Positions 28,845-39,499 of a DNA stretch of 64,000 bases are shown one piece after another. The first letter of the stretch is position 1. Every line of letters begins with the position of its first letter. The notes under the pieces are model-generated. The model did not search any database. It was not told the origin of the DNA and saw only the letters and a list, made by a program, of their open reading frames with translations. Position numbers and translations under genes: made by a program. This DNA comes from Dermacentor variabilis (taxonomy: Eukaryota > Arthropoda > Arachnida > Ixodida > Ixodidae): assembly GCF_050947875.1 (NCBI RefSeq), contig NC_134572.1, forward strand, positions 155,517,105-155,581,104, given 5' to 3'.

Positions 28845-28957
28845 AAACGTTTGTGTACTTCGCCCCATCAAGTTCCGTCCGCCGGTGATGAAATCAAACC
28901 TACGACATCGAGCGTAGTAGCGCAGTGCCATGATTACTGAGATAACGCGGCGGGTTA
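28845..28957 (-). repeat. tRNA-derived SINE (Ruka-like), copy 1, fragment
   Basis: On the - strand: CGCGTTATCTCAGTAATCAT, GGCACTGCGCTACT, a B-box-like GTAGGTTTGATTTC, and the body GACGGAACTTGATGGGGCGA followed by ACAAACGTTTCTGT. The order A box, B box, CATTTCGATGGGGGCGAA-like body, then CCCGTGTA-like is that of the tick tRNA SINE. The 3' part is missing. Confidence 0.7.
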
Positions 28958-29572
28958 CTCCGAAGCTCTCGGCGGAATTCGGCAACCAGAAACGGATACG
29001 TTTGCTCATTGAGTAATGAGTTGAGCGAACAGATATACGCTAAATAGGCTACAAATAACTTTCGAGTAGGGTCCCGCCTATCTTTCCCTGCCACAGCTTT
29101 CTACGTGTGCGTAGAGGTACCCTCGCGTAAGACCAGACATATCCACTATTCACTTCAACTAGTTCATCGTTAAGAGATATGAAAAACCTCGCACAATGTT
29201 CGCAGTTTGAATGCACACACGAAATACTATGCAGTACCACATAAGTACGTGGTTTTCTTTTTCATGTTTTTTTAGCAACTAGATATGCGTCACTGAAAAT
29301 TTGGCTTTGTAATTAGTTATTTCATGTTCATGTACCGACATCATTTAGCCTTACTAATCAAATGCGTAGTACTTCTGATAATGGCTTTGATCAAGTATCG
29401 TATGTCGAATATAAGAAGCTATGTGTACCTCGGCATGGCACAAATGCAGCATAAACCTGTATTCACATGACGAGACGCATGACTGAATCCACAGACTAGA
29501 GCGAGAGACAAAAGGGAAGGAAAGGGAAGAAGGTTAGCACGGACTAGCGGTATACAAAAACCGGTATGCACT
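28958..29572. other. Unassigned region
   Basis: No coding or repeat pattern recognised. Confidence 0.3.
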
Positions 29573-29704
29573 CTGGGAAGAAGCAGACCAGCCACGAGCG
29601 GCCACACCACGATGCACTTCAGATTGTTTCCATGGACGAGCGGTGTGCAAAAACCTGAGGTGCATTGCGCTGTTGTCGCACGCGGCTGGTCTCCTCCTTC
29701 CCAG
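29573..29704. repeat. Imperfect inverted repeat, 45-bp arms
   Basis: CTGGGAAGAAGCAGACCAGC (from 29573) and GGCTGGTCTCCTCCTTCCCAG (to 29704) head two 45-bp arms that match at about 80 percent as reverse complements. The loop is 42 bp. A direct repeat (GGAC(T/G)AGCGGT(A/G)T(A/G)CAAAAACC) at 29541 and 29634 overlaps the structure. Confidence 0.6.
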
Positions 29705-30459
29705 CGGGCACAGCGATACAGTGGCCTTGAGTCACGTCTTACTCGTCGTCGACTGTACCAGCAACCTGTCGCGTAATGTGCGCCGAGATTATCTAGGCAA
29801 CGTTACGAAAATATTTACTAGCATATCGTTCAAGCATGAAATCTTGTAACGCTAGTAAAAATACAACAGCTCAACTTTAGGCCTCACGGTGGCGACACTC
29901 TTACGTATGGACCTTGCACAGTGTAGCTTAGAAGGGAAAAAGTTGTGCTACCGCCGGCGTAAAATGGTTCTTCTCAGTCGTCTTCAAGAGAGTGCGCGTG
30001 ACGGAAAGCATGCAACACCGCAGACTCGTAGCGACTAGTCTGAACAGTTGGTGGCAACTTTTGGTGGTGAGTTGGTGCCCACACTTGAGTGGCATGGCAG
30101 GAATTTATGATAAAACGATAATCGCGCTGTTGTCATCCTTTTGCAAGCTTTAAAAATTATTATGCCGCGTTTCTCACTTAGGTATTGGCAGTTGGCGATT
30201 CGGTATTATTCGCACGAAAATAATTTCAAGATCAGCTTAACACTTTCATTAAAAAAACGCCATGCGCATGTGCAATTCTCTTAATTACTGCGTCATACTA
30301 TAGCGTTTCTAGACAGCAATTCTCGAAATCTGAAGACAGCTTCCATTGCTATGAAACGAATACACCGCTTATCTGAGGACTGCATCGAATTGGTTACTCC
30401 CATTCCTCATCGCTGCATCAGCCACATTATACAAATAACGGTTGTCAAGGATCTGCTTT
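29705..30459. other. Unassigned region
   Basis: No recognisable coding or repeat pattern. Confidence 0.3.
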
Positions 30460-31110
30460 TTTTACAAACTTGAGGCTCTTTTACATCCGGTAATAAGCTT
30501 TTTCTGCGTGTCTAAAACCCGTCGTGTATTCAGCCGCCTGTACCTGACATCACTACTTGTGAAACCATGGCTACGCAGAAGCAATCTCTCTGAACGATAA
30601 TCAGTAGTGGCAACGCAAATATCCTGCGTGAGGTAGGAAACGGCGGTCCAAGGCAGTAGGCGAAAGAACTGGCATTTTCGCCCGAAGGTCAAAGCACTGA
30701 CTGCGGTATCTAGGTTTACCGTTGCGCGTGAACTCCTGTGACGGTGTTCCGTCTATACACAGGTTCGACTATAGGGGGCGCGACGTACTGTTGCAAACAA
30801 GATCGGTTGTCATGAAGCTTAGGTAGCGTCCCGTCATCGTAAGCTTTCGGAACGCACTTAAACGCAGTTGCGCAGTTGTCACTTTGCGCTGCACCATATT
30901 ATCAAGAAAAGGCAAGCGACCATCCCCCTCCAATTCCACCATAAAATTTATGGCGTGTTCTCTTGACTTTATATACGACGAAAAAGCACCGGACCATCCT
31001 TCTTTATCACACAAAAGCAGTCCTCCGCATATCAGAGAGACTTTTCTGGTTGTGGCGCGGACGCCACTAGAGCCCATCTGAGGAGTCCTTTCAGTGCCCG
31101 GAGGCACCTC
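30460..31110 (-). pseudogene. Penelope-like element RT fragment
   Basis: The - strand frame 31107-30769 contains REHAINFMVELEGDGRLPFL, DNMVQRKVTTAQLRLSAF and RKLTMTGRYLSFM. This is the post-palm block of Penelope-like RTs (I/F-x-F-T-x-E-x-E...LPFLD...RKxTxTxRYL). After a frame change, FRERLLLRSHGFTSSDVRYR (about 30600-30540) resembles the following spacer with its family-typical 'NGY/HGF' stretch. The catalytic palm and the GIY-YIG domain are absent. Separate from, and more decayed than, the element at 34284. Confidence 0.72.
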
Positions 31111-32232
31111 AGAACCTCAGAAAAATAATTGGCCCTAATCGCCTTATGCGCACAAAGCTTGGAGGACGCTAAAGGTTCGCCTTTAAGAGTGTAAGGCGAT
31201 AGCACTCAAGGACCCTGACTGCTTTTCACGATTCTCGGCAACTGCAGCTTGTGTACCCGGGATGTTTACCGCAAAACAATGACGACGAACGCTAGGCACG
31301 AAGGCGAGCTTTCTGGTAGAAGCGCCACCTTTTTTTGGCCGATCTCCTGATACTGTTTCGCACTCTAATATTCCAGTCTGAGAATATCTAACATAAAAGA
31401 TAGGTGTTGATCATTTTTTTTACATGACATTTGTCCCTGCGTTGTTATTCTCAAAATTCCGCAGAATACCTTTACAAAGAATTAAAGACAAGGTGTGAGC
31501 AACTAAGGTGATAAAAGAGAGTTTGGGTAGACGTGCTTCTGCCGAAGAGACGGACTACGCTGAACGCAGGACACTGACGCCGGTTTTCGTGCGACCTTAG
31601 GCCCTTAATGCTATCCTGCTAAAGCATAGAAAAGAGCATCAGTCACTATGAGCATAACATTGTTCACTACCAAGGAATGTGGAATATAGAAAAATGAGCT
31701 GGTGGTGCGAAAGGTAGGCCGCATCACGGCCTCCAATACTGCTATAAATGTCTTCTTTAGAGCATTAAATTTTGGCTGGCAGCGGACAGAGCGATATCAG
31801 GCCACGTATTACAAGTTCATAATTTTCTTTTTGCTCTAAATTCCCAGAGATTCCAACAGCATGCACTTCATATTGCATAATTATGTGGCTTGCTAAACCA
31901 AGCACTGACGAGCTTAGGCTAGCAACGCGTGACTTTGCGACCGACATGTGCCCCAGTGGTTGGGCGGGGTGTTGCGGAGGACAGACACGGTAAATAAAAC
32001 AGTCATGAAAAAAAGTTTTTCATTGAAAAAAAGGAAACCACGAAAGTGGTGGGGTAATGGAACAAAGCAATCTATAGAAGAGCGTAAGCAGGGCACTAGA
32101 GATGGTCGAGAAGGCAAAAAGTTGGGATTACACGAAAAGGCGCTCCTTAGATGGAAAAAATAACGCGAAAACAAAAGGGCGGGGGTTGGCTCATACAAGA
32201 TAAAATTAAATGTACGAGGGGTCGTTGCACTC
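31111..32232. other. Unassigned region
   Basis: No recognisable coding or repeat pattern. A lysine-rich 71-codon + frame (31948-32163) has low-complexity composition and no homology I can name. Confidence 0.3.
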
Positions 32233-32446
32233 GCCGCGGTTCCTCAGTGGCTATGGTGTTGTGATTGTGAGCCCGAGGTAGCGGTATCAAATCCCGTTCA
32301 CGGCGGCCGCATTTCGATGGGGGTGAAATGCGAATACACCCGTGTACTTAGATTTAGGTGCAAGTTAAAGAACCCTAGGTGGTCAAAGTGTGCATCATAA
32401 TCAGACAGTGGTTTTGGCACGTAAAACTCCATAATTAATTTAATTA
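32233..32446 (+). repeat. tRNA-derived SINE (Ruka-like), copy 2, near full length
   Basis: Begins GCCGCGGTTCCTCAGTGGCT (A box), followed by GGTATCAAATCCCGTTCACG (decayed B box). The body reads GCCGCATTTCGATGGGGGTG, AAATGCGAATACACCCGTGT, then GTTAAAGAACCCTAGGTGGT. The end is CACGTAAAACTCCATAATTA with an AATTAATTTAATTA tail. This is the arrangement of the tick tRNA SINE described as Ruka. RNA polymerase III boxes are mutated. Confidence 0.85.
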
Positions 32447-32640
32447 AGGAGACCTTAGGTGCGAAACTTTCGAAAAAGAGAGAAAGGCGCACCAAAATGA
32501 TTCCAGAATCATACAAGTGCACTCGTAGCTTGAAATAAAAATCCGAAAACGCCTATGACGGATGAAGACGGTAACGTCTTCGAAGGAGCCTATGCGGTGC
32601 CGTGTATCAGAGGCATTTTAGGGATAATTTTGGAACGAAA
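32447..32640. other. Unassigned spacer
   Basis: Short region with no recognisable pattern. Confidence 0.3.
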
Positions 32641-33645
32641 GAAATCATAGTTCACACCCAAACAGATCCAGCAACAACAGAGAAGCCGTAGTGATCAAAA
32701 TTAAGCAACATCACTTTTTCTGGGATAAGAAGAGGCAAAGGTCCCTAATAACACCGCCGCGGGACCACATGAAATCACAGTAAAGCTAATCAAAAACCTC
32801 GGTCCAATGAGGACTGTGCGGCTGACTAATGCCATTGAGCAATTGATTAAAACGAAATTCTGGTTGGATGGCGGGAAAGCAAGATGAAGCTCGTCTACAA
32901 AGTCAAACGTGATAACGAGAGGACGAGCTCGTGCAGATCAGTTAGAGTAACGCCGGCGATATACACAATGGCAATGCAAGCCATAAAATAAAACTGCCGA
33001 AGTGGTTGAAAGAAATGATGTTCTGGGGGAACTACCAGATAGGTTCAGACAAGGGAGACGCTTATAGTACAATATGTTTGTCATTACTGAGTGCATGGAC
33101 GTTTCAGTAGCTCAGAATAGATCTTTGTGGATGGCATTTCAAGATATATACGTAGGAAGTCTACGCCACCGTTGATAGGCAATTTTTATTGGTTAGTCTC
33201 ACGCACGAAGGCATAGATGAGTTCGTGGAGCTGCTGAGGGCGATATGTAGTGACAATCGAGTCGAACTTGTATGGGAACGCTAAAGATATAATGAAGTTG
33301 TAGAAATTCACCAAGGAAAAAAAACAATTGACTCATCCACCTCCATAGTTGTTCCCGCTTTTTGTTAAGTTCATAGAAACACGACTGAAAAACAGCGAAT
33401 TAGGGTTTGATATCACATGCACTCGTAATGGAGAAGGAGGGCAACAAAAGGTCCCCGGCCTGGCGTATGCGGACGACATAGTGCAACTAGCCGGCAATCA
33501 CAGATATTTACAGGCAATTCTGTACATGTATGGCAAGGCATCGAGAAAGCTACGCCTAAATCATAGCAAAGAGAAATCTGTAATGATGATCTTCAATAAA
33601 AAGACGAGCAATTACGTAGTGTGAATTCCATAGAGAGTCATGCTC
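32640..33645 (+). pseudogene. Non-LTR reverse transcriptase remnant (clade uncertain)
   Basis: Palm-approach motifs: GPHEITVKLIKNLGPMRT (about 32760-32815, the PGPDxIPxKLIKxLG region), then NDVLGELPDRFRQGRR (about 33010-33060, NGFRxGR motif) and SRTCMGT-like sequence in other frames. The last part is open, 33349-33624: LFVKFIETRLKNSELGFDIT, VPGLAYADDIVQLAGNHRYL and LRLNHSKEKSVMMIFNKK. YADD is intact. At least five frame breaks precede it. The lack of visible endonuclease or RNase H prevents clade assignment; CR1-, RTE- or Jockey-like origin is possible. Confidence 0.78.
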
Positions 33646-33649
33646 ATAT

Positions 33650-34262
33650 TCAAGCAACGCTGCCTGCGAACTTCGCCAACGCCACAAGAAGCCTCACTTG
33701 TTTTCCCTTGGCCTCCTCCAGCCTATAGATATCCCCAGTGAGTCATTTTACCGCGTCGGCCTGGGCTTTCTTGGCCAATTTCCTATTTCATCCTCGGGCA
33801 AGAAGGGGGTGACCATTGCGGCGGAATATAAGCCCGTTACGCTATAACGCTGGCCCTCCCTACGAGCTGCACAGCTGATGTGGCTGATTTTCTCCTTCCT
33901 GAAGTGATCCTACATCATGGTGCGCTACGTCATCTACTCACTGATAGAGGCCGCTGTTTCCTTTCTAAAGTTTTCGACGACCTCCATCGCTCTTGCTCCA
34001 CGTCCCACAAGTTCACGACGGCTTACCACGCACAGACAAACGGACTTACCGAGCGTCTCAACCGTACACTCAAAGACATGCTCTCTATGTTCGTGTCTGA
34101 TGATCACCGGGATTGGGACTGCACCTTACCTTTCATGACATTTGCAAACAATTCATCGTGTCACGATATTACTGGGTATTCTCGGTTCTATCTACTATAT
34201 GGACGTGACCCACTCCTGCTTCTTGACTCGCTGCTCCTTTGTAGGGAGCTCTGTTACCCTTT
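33650..34262 (+). pseudogene. Gypsy-2 integrase (core), interrupted by a Penelope-like element
   Basis: A second Ty3/gypsy integrase in + orientation. Frame-shifted sequence at 33650-33880 covers the end of the zinc region and the first catalytic Asp area (LGLLGQFPISSSGKKGVTIA-like). The open 33880-34260 part reads EVILHHGALRHLLTDRGRCF (second catalytic Asp, in TDRG), TTAYHAQTNGLTERLNRTLK (third catalytic Glu, in LTERLN), then GYSRFYLLYGRDPLLLLDSL. The residues D and E are retained. The frame ends at TAG near 34266, close to where the Penelope-like element begins; the continuation is at 35790. Confidence 0.88.
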
Positions 34263-34283
34263 GTAGAGGCCAACTGCACCTTA

Positions 34284-34798
34284 GCTTTCACGCGGGACTA
34301 AAAGCATTCACAGTACATGTGAAGGACCTGCATTATTATTTGACGGAAAATGAAATAATTTGTGTTCAGTCATCTATAGATGAATTTGGGGGTGTAAGAT
34401 TTAGTACGAAAGAAGGCACAAGCGTTGAATATTTTTTAGAACATTTAGACTTGTATATGAAGTCAACATTTGTGCAAAGCAATGACATTTCTTACCTTCA
34501 AAAACAAGGGGTCTGTATAGAATCCTGCTTAGAGCCTGTTTTAAGCAACCTGTACTTAGCTACGGTAGACAGAGACCTGTATTTACGCGTCAATGATACA
34601 AAAGTTGTGAAAATATTTAGATTTGTTGTTGATTTTTTATTATTTGTCAATGTTAAGCTAGACATGTTTGACGCAGAGTGTTCAGCTGTTAGTAATAATA
34701 TACGCGGGTGCCTTTGTGAACTGGAAGGTACGTTCGAAGTGCCCATAGAACAAAAGATTAAGTTTCCTGATGTAAAATTTACCTTCGCTGATGATTGA
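34284..34798 (+). pseudogene. Penelope-like reverse transcriptase domain
   Basis: The frame reads VKDLHYYLTENEIICVQSSI (motif A region, Asp kept), FLEHLDLYMKSTFVQSNDIS, LQKQGVCIESCLEPVLSNLY (motif B, usually GVCIGS) and KIFRFVVDFLLFVNV. The last is the catalytic box, normally FRFVDDFLV; Asp to Val removes one metal ligand (about 34615-34660). The domain ends KFPDVKFTFADD (LPFLDLxF equivalent) before TGA. An apparent open frame starting at 34142 joins out-of-frame gypsy sequence to this domain and is a chance fusion. Confidence 0.85.
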
Positions 34799-34825
34799 TC
34801 GTGCTGGTGCAGGAGAAACCAACCA

Positions 34826-35584
34826 TTGTTGTCATATTATTCAGCCCATTCTAAACTGGTAAAAAGGGATATTGCGAAAATGTGTTTTACTAAAGCACTT
34901 ACTAAATCATGCCATCATTGCACTGACGAAGCGTTCATACAACAGGCCATGCGGCTACATGAAGCAGGTTATCCTAATCATGTTGTGGCATCAGTTGCAG
35001 AGGAAATAGTTAAACCAGTGCACCAATCTGGAACTTCTGAACGTGCTGAAGGAAATATTAACCGTGAGAAAAAAAGGCCAACAATGATACCTTGTATTCA
35101 TCGGGTGTCGCAGAACCTAAAGAAAATTGCCCGCCGCGGTAACACTGATGCGATTTTTTCTCCACCTAACAAACTAATAAGCTTGTGCAGGATAACAAGA
35201 GCAGAAGAGAAATAAAATGCTCCTAGCTACCAAGTTAAACACAGGAAGAGGTTTAGAGATTGTAAGAGATGAATTATATATCGTGTACCCTTATCATGTG
35301 GAACGTATTACGTCAGACAGCCGGGCAGGTGCATTAATAATAGACTGCGCGATCAAACAAATAAAGTCGACAAAATTGTATCAGATGTGTTTCTCTTCCT
35401 TCATTGTAAGCAACATAAGTGTTCCCTTCTCTTCAAATCAACAACCATTACTGGTAGAAATAAGTGCGAACTCACTAGACTTATATTACAAGCCGAGCAG
35501 ATTGATGCCCTAGGGGATTCCTGCATCAGCAAAGCCTCATTGGCTCTCTCTGAAAAATCACTTAAATTTTTGCGCATGGCTTAA
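34826..35584 (+). pseudogene. Penelope-like spacer and GIY-YIG endonuclease domain
   Basis: Spacer: SYYSAHSKLVKRDIAKMCFT, AMRLHEAGYPNHVVASVAEE and KRPTMIPCIHRVSQNLKKIA, the helical connector seen in Penelope-like proteins (NGYPxxxI... then VPYxHxxSHxLKxxA). After a frameshift near 35215 the endonuclease reads YRVPLSCGTYYVRQPGRCIN and NRLRD (about 35283-35350), i.e. the GIY-YIG core with GQTGR changed to RQPGR. CKQHKCSLLF and LTRLILQAEQID (about 35405-35500) carry the CxxH-like and Glu motifs. It ends ALSEKSLKFLRMA. It would nick the insertion target; here it is split over three frames. Confidence 0.82.
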
Positions 35585-35789
35585 CACATCACTTACGAAA
35601 ATGTTTCGCTCTGATTGATTTTCTGTTGACGTTGCTGGGACTGATGTTGGCTGTATGTGTAAGTTGATCCTGGTTTTCGATAATAAATATTGTTAGAAGT
35701 ACGCGCTGTGTATATCCCTGTGTGTCTTCTTTTGTCCCGTCTTGTAATCGCGCTACAGTACACTCCATTGAGATGCATTACCATCAAGC

Positions 35790-36185
35790 CCACATTGCAA
35801 CCCTCGTGTGCCTTCCGGTGCCAACTCTACCACGTTCAATGCTCACGACGCCACTGTCCGCGCGGCGACAGGACGTCGCATTCATTGTGACCGTCTTCTG
35901 GTGTCTCAGACTATCCGAAAGAACTGTTACGACAGTCGTCGTCAGGACGTTCATTTCAGCCCTGGGTTACTTACGCTGCTTTGGTTACCCTCCCGTCCCA
36001 TCGGCCTTTGCGAAAAACTGTTGCCTCGATACGTCAGGGCGTACCGAGTTCTTCGCCAAGTCATCAGCCTCGCATATGAGATATCACCTTTGACTTCGAC
36101 GCCTTCTACCCCAGCAAGAACTGATTTCGTGCAGGTTTCGCGAATAAAGCCCCATAATTCGCACACTGATTCCACAACCTAGGTA
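35790..36185 (+). pseudogene. Gypsy-2 integrase C-terminus, resumed after the Penelope-like element
   Basis: The frame 35808-36182 reads NSTTFNAHDATVRAATGRRI, KNCYDSRRQDVHFSPGLLTL, LCEKLLPRYVRAYRVLRQVI and ISPLTSTPSTPARTDFVQVS, then RIKPHNSHTDSTT and a stop. LPRYVxxYRVLRQV is the GPY/F-type integrase C-terminus and (V)HVSRxKPY the pol end. It is a natural continuation of 33880-34260, so the two parts are one pol gene split by 1.5 kb of Penelope-like sequence. The 3' LTR should start near 36218 (after CCACCGGGGG), but its far end is not seen. Confidence 0.85.
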
Positions 36186-36217
36186 GCATCGAGGCAATGC
36201 TTCTGCCACCGGGGGTT

Positions 36218-36462
36218 AACGTCAGGTACGGGTTTCTGCCGCTGTGGACAAAAGGACTTTGGGAGGTGAAGAGGAGGTTGAAGTGTCTCGAAGATTGGTA
36301 CATGATGTTGCCCTGGCAACTGAGCTACAATCTTGTAACTCTAGATATTGTAAATACGTATATTTTCTCCCCCCGTGATAATATATATAAAGAGAGAGCG
36401 ATATATAGATACATAACGATTATTGCCTCCAATCATGGCTCACACCAAAGAGAGAGTTTTTT
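36218..36462 (+). repeat. Possible partial 3' LTR of gypsy-2
   Basis: Follows a short polypurine-like GGGGG tract directly after the pol stop and begins TTAACGTCAGGTACGGGTTT. It is AT-rich further on, with TGTAACTCTAGATATTGTAA, and is cut off by the (GA)n end of the next element. Its identity rests on position only. Confidence 0.4.
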
Positions 36463-36940
36463 TTCAGAGAGAGAGAGAGAGACAAGAGGGGACGAAATAC
36501 AGGAAGGTTAGCCAGTACAACTACCGGATGGCTACCCTGGGTTGGGGAAAGGGGAAAGGGAGTAAAAGGTGATAAATATTTACACAACAACACGATGCCA
36601 GGCGCTAAAGTCTTCACATATGGTCGCACAACTCACAAGGCCTCAAAAGTTTGACCAGAGCCCTTGAGGACTTGAACGGCGAAACCTATCTGGACCAGAC
36701 TCCAAGAACATTTCTTCTGTAACGAACGATCGCACACTTTTGCGAGCAGAGTCGCTAGCACTTTTTGAGACGCATTGTTACGGGGTCAGTCAGAGAGGAT
36801 GTGCTTGATCGCCTCCTTGCAGCCGCAGGTGTCGCAACCAGGTCATTCTTTAATGCAATACGGAAGGAATAGGAGTTCGTGAATACCACGCCGAGCCAAA
36901 GGCGGCACAGAAGTGTTGTTCAGACAAGTCGTATCAAACA
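36463..36940 (-). pseudogene. Non-LTR 3' end with (GA)n on the + strand
   Basis: In - orientation, (TC)n at 36482-36466 is the tail. Upstream, ILSD-type sequence CDTCGCKEAIKHILSD (about 36840-36800) is the C-terminal CxxC...H motif, followed by a frame containing SQKVLATLLAKVCDRS and FAVQVLKGSGQTFEAL. GGAAGGTTAGCCAG next to the tail matches the 3' end at 52519-52615, so the two are the same or sister families. Only the terminal domain is present. Confidence 0.72.
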
Positions 36941-38850
36941 GTAAACAAAAATGCAATAGTAAATGAACATTGAGTAGCATACCAATGACAATAGTTTATA
37001 ATAAAGCTTTAAAACACCATTACGAACTTAGCACTTCTCATGTACTTGTTACCTAGTGAAATGGTGCCACCCAGGCTTTGGGATCGACCATGAATCTGGC
37101 GGTGAAAAACTATTATCATTTCTTTTGAGCACGTTTGGTTCAAATCTTGCAAATTGGTTTTAAAGTGTCGTGTTACAGATGTGAATGAATTATGTTAGCA
37201 TGTCATATAATGAGAATTCTAGCATGGAATTCTTTTTGACTCACGCAGAAAGGGGCAAAATGCTTCACAAAGATTCCTATGAAATTAACGCAGTGCGGCA
37301 GCCCTCGAAGTAAAGAATTACAAGAGTCAAATGGAAGCAAATCTTTTGTAAGAATTTTCCTAAACATGTTTTCCGTTGGATAATGAAGCGACGGCATGTC
37401 AAAAAGAAGTGTTGCCGTTTGGTACCACCGTGCTTTCACAATGTTCACCGTGTCGTCTTTGTCCACAAGGGCATTGCATGCTGAGTGAAACGAAATACAC
37501 ATACCGATGATGTCACTCTCGGACACCTCACTGTGCTTTAACTTTCCACTGATGATGTCGCTTGCGAAAGATAAATGGCAACAAAGTATTTAGAATCTCC
37601 AGGGGCGTGCAATGCGGCAGGATCTTCAGTTCAAACACCTGTGGTTTTGAGGTTTTTTTGAGGAACTTTCTAATTAACATGCGAACTGAAGAAACCTTTC
37701 TAAACCATTTCCATTTCCAACCATTTCTAAAAAACGCAGTTTTGGCTTTCTACCAGCTGTAAATTAAAACAAAATTAAACGAGAAGAGCAATGATGCCTA
37801 GCGAAAGCTTCTGAAAGGATTGTTTATTTCGCGGCAGAGTCATACGAGCAGAACACTTACCTTAATAGAAGCAAAACACTGTCCCTATTTTCATCAAATG
37901 GAAACTCAGTGTTGCGACCAGCCTAACAAAAAGGCAGCGTAAATAATATAAACGCTTCCAATAGCAACTGAACCTCAAAGGAGAACAGGGATCTTTGTTT
38001 GCAAGCAGAGCTGCTTATGACAAACAAAAACATGTTTTAGGCCTTGCGCCATCATCACCCCAATCATGCTTTCCATTTTCACTAACGTAAGCTCAGCTCC
38101 AAGTTTACTGCTGCAATGATCTAATTGAAAGTGAGTACTCCACATAACGAATAAAGAACAGACATGAATATTTGGTGATGCGCTGCAAAGCCCGCACTTA
38201 CTATAAAGAAAATGAAACCTTGTGTACTCCTCAATCCTTACAGGATGCCTACTTGTATAAAATGGGAGATTGGTTCCTTGGATATTGCTGGCATATCAAT
38301 AAAAGCAAATCTATAAGGATTTTACAAATGTATTGCGTGCTTATAGAGGCACTTTTCCTCAAACGTCCTGAGAAGTCTACAAAGCCTAAACGTCATTATT
38401 TCTACCTGTAACAGTTTCCAGCATTACCATGCAATTTGCGTCTCGGTGTTTCTTGAAGGACACCAGGCAAACAATGTGCGCGCATGTAGCTTTGCGGAAA
38501 ACTGGACCTAAAATCCGCATCAAAAACTCCATGGGCACAGCGGTTGTGTGTTGATCACTACCACGTGCCATAAAGCCAAGAACAACTATTGTTGCAATAA
38601 AAAAAAACAGTTGTGCCACTTCGGCTTCAGCCATTGTCCGTTGTCTTCGCCCATCTTGCCACACGAGACCTTTCTTTATAGGACATCGCAGTGTACATGA
38701 GCCCGCTCAGTTCTTGAAATCGGCACCCTTCCCACGTGATACTGCATGGCAAGGTTATTACTACAGAAGCCGATTTTAAGACGACTATGTGCTATCCACT
38801 GCAGCACTTTACATTTGAATAATAATGATATGGCATAAACTAATATTGCA
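36941..38850. other. Unassigned 1.9-kb AT-rich region
   Basis: Frames such as 37526-37203 (107 codons, -) and 38664-38386 (92 codons, -, with a hydrophobic stretch LFFFIATIVVLGFMA) are open but show no family motif. No promoter, splice or coding-bias evidence supports a gene; a decayed DNA transposon is possible for the first. Confidence 0.3.
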
Positions 38851-38852
38851 CC

Positions 38853-39075
38853 TTCGTTGGTTGCTTAGTGGCTGTGATATTACGCTGCTTCGAACGCCTT
38901 CAGGGGATAAAATCCCGTCAGCTATGGCCGCATTTCCGTTGCAGTGAACTGCAAAAGCTCCCGTGTACGATGGATTGTGTATATGTTAAAGAACTCCAGG
39001 TGGTCCAAATTAATCTGGACTTTTTACTACGGCATGTCTCAAATCAGATGATGATATTGGCTCGCCATACACCAC
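38853..39075 (+). repeat. tRNA-derived SINE (Ruka-like), copy 3
   Basis: GTTGGTTGCTTAGTGGCTGT (A box area), GGGGATAAAATCCCG (B box), GGCCGCATTTCCGTTGCAGT, GCTCCCGTGTACGATGGATT, GTTAAAGAACTCCAGGTGGT, then ACTACGGCATGTCTCAAATC match the copy at 32233 block by block and add the downstream CTACGGCGTCTCTCATA-type segment lacking there. Diverged and inactive. Confidence 0.8.
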
Positions 39076-39499
39076 CGACCTTTTCAAATAAAAAGGCACT
39101 GTAAACGGACAATGGCTTGCCATTTAACAGAGAAGAAACTTTAAGGCTTTGTTCATCGCTAAACAAACCATCAAGTCGAAAGAAGTTGATGATGTATGGT
39201 CTTTTATGGCGCGAGGGCCAGGTTTTGCCAAAGAGCGCCATGACAGGTGGTAATGCTGACTATGTAATGTGGATGACGTACACAATGGGCTCACCATGGC
39301 ACATGTGATGTGGCTGTAAAAGGGCCTAAAAACTTCCGCTCTAAGTGGAGTAGAATATATAGGTGCTAAAATAAAGACGGTGACAAGGATGTTATGTGGG
39401 CTATGGCAATTGGCTTTCGTTAAAACATGATGCAATAAAACTTAACACTGACACGAGAGTTTCAAGAGAGCCCTTGAATTCAGGGCTCTTAGTCGTGTG

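Larger units (their letters stand above)
34270..35757 (+). mobile_element. Penelope-like element with RT and GIY-YIG domains, inserted in gypsy-2 integrase
   Basis: Reverse transcriptase (34284-34796), a spacer (34826-35215) and a GIY-YIG region (35216-35583) follow in order, then a short 3' UTR with AATAAATATT and TGTGTGTCTTCTTTTGTCCC near 35720-35740. Integrase sequence on both sides belongs to gypsy-2. It is 5'-truncated inside the RT N-terminus, and frames are broken at 34797 and 35213. Confidence 0.85.

Noticed and set aside
31948..32163. Lysine-rich 71-codon ORF
   Set aside because: Low-complexity, no homology, not conserved in context.
34142..34283. N-terminal extension of the Penelope-like RT frame as part of the protein
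   Set aside because: It is out-of-frame gypsy-2 integrase sequence that happens to be open, i.e. a chance fusion.
37203..37526. 107-codon - strand ORF as a transposase fragment
   Set aside because: Composition is protein-like, but I could not match any catalytic motif of hAT, P or piggyBac transposases.
38386..38664. 92-codon - strand ORF with a hydrophobic segment as a membrane or secreted protein gene
   Set aside because: A single hydrophobic stretch without start context, splice sites or homologous domain is not enough.
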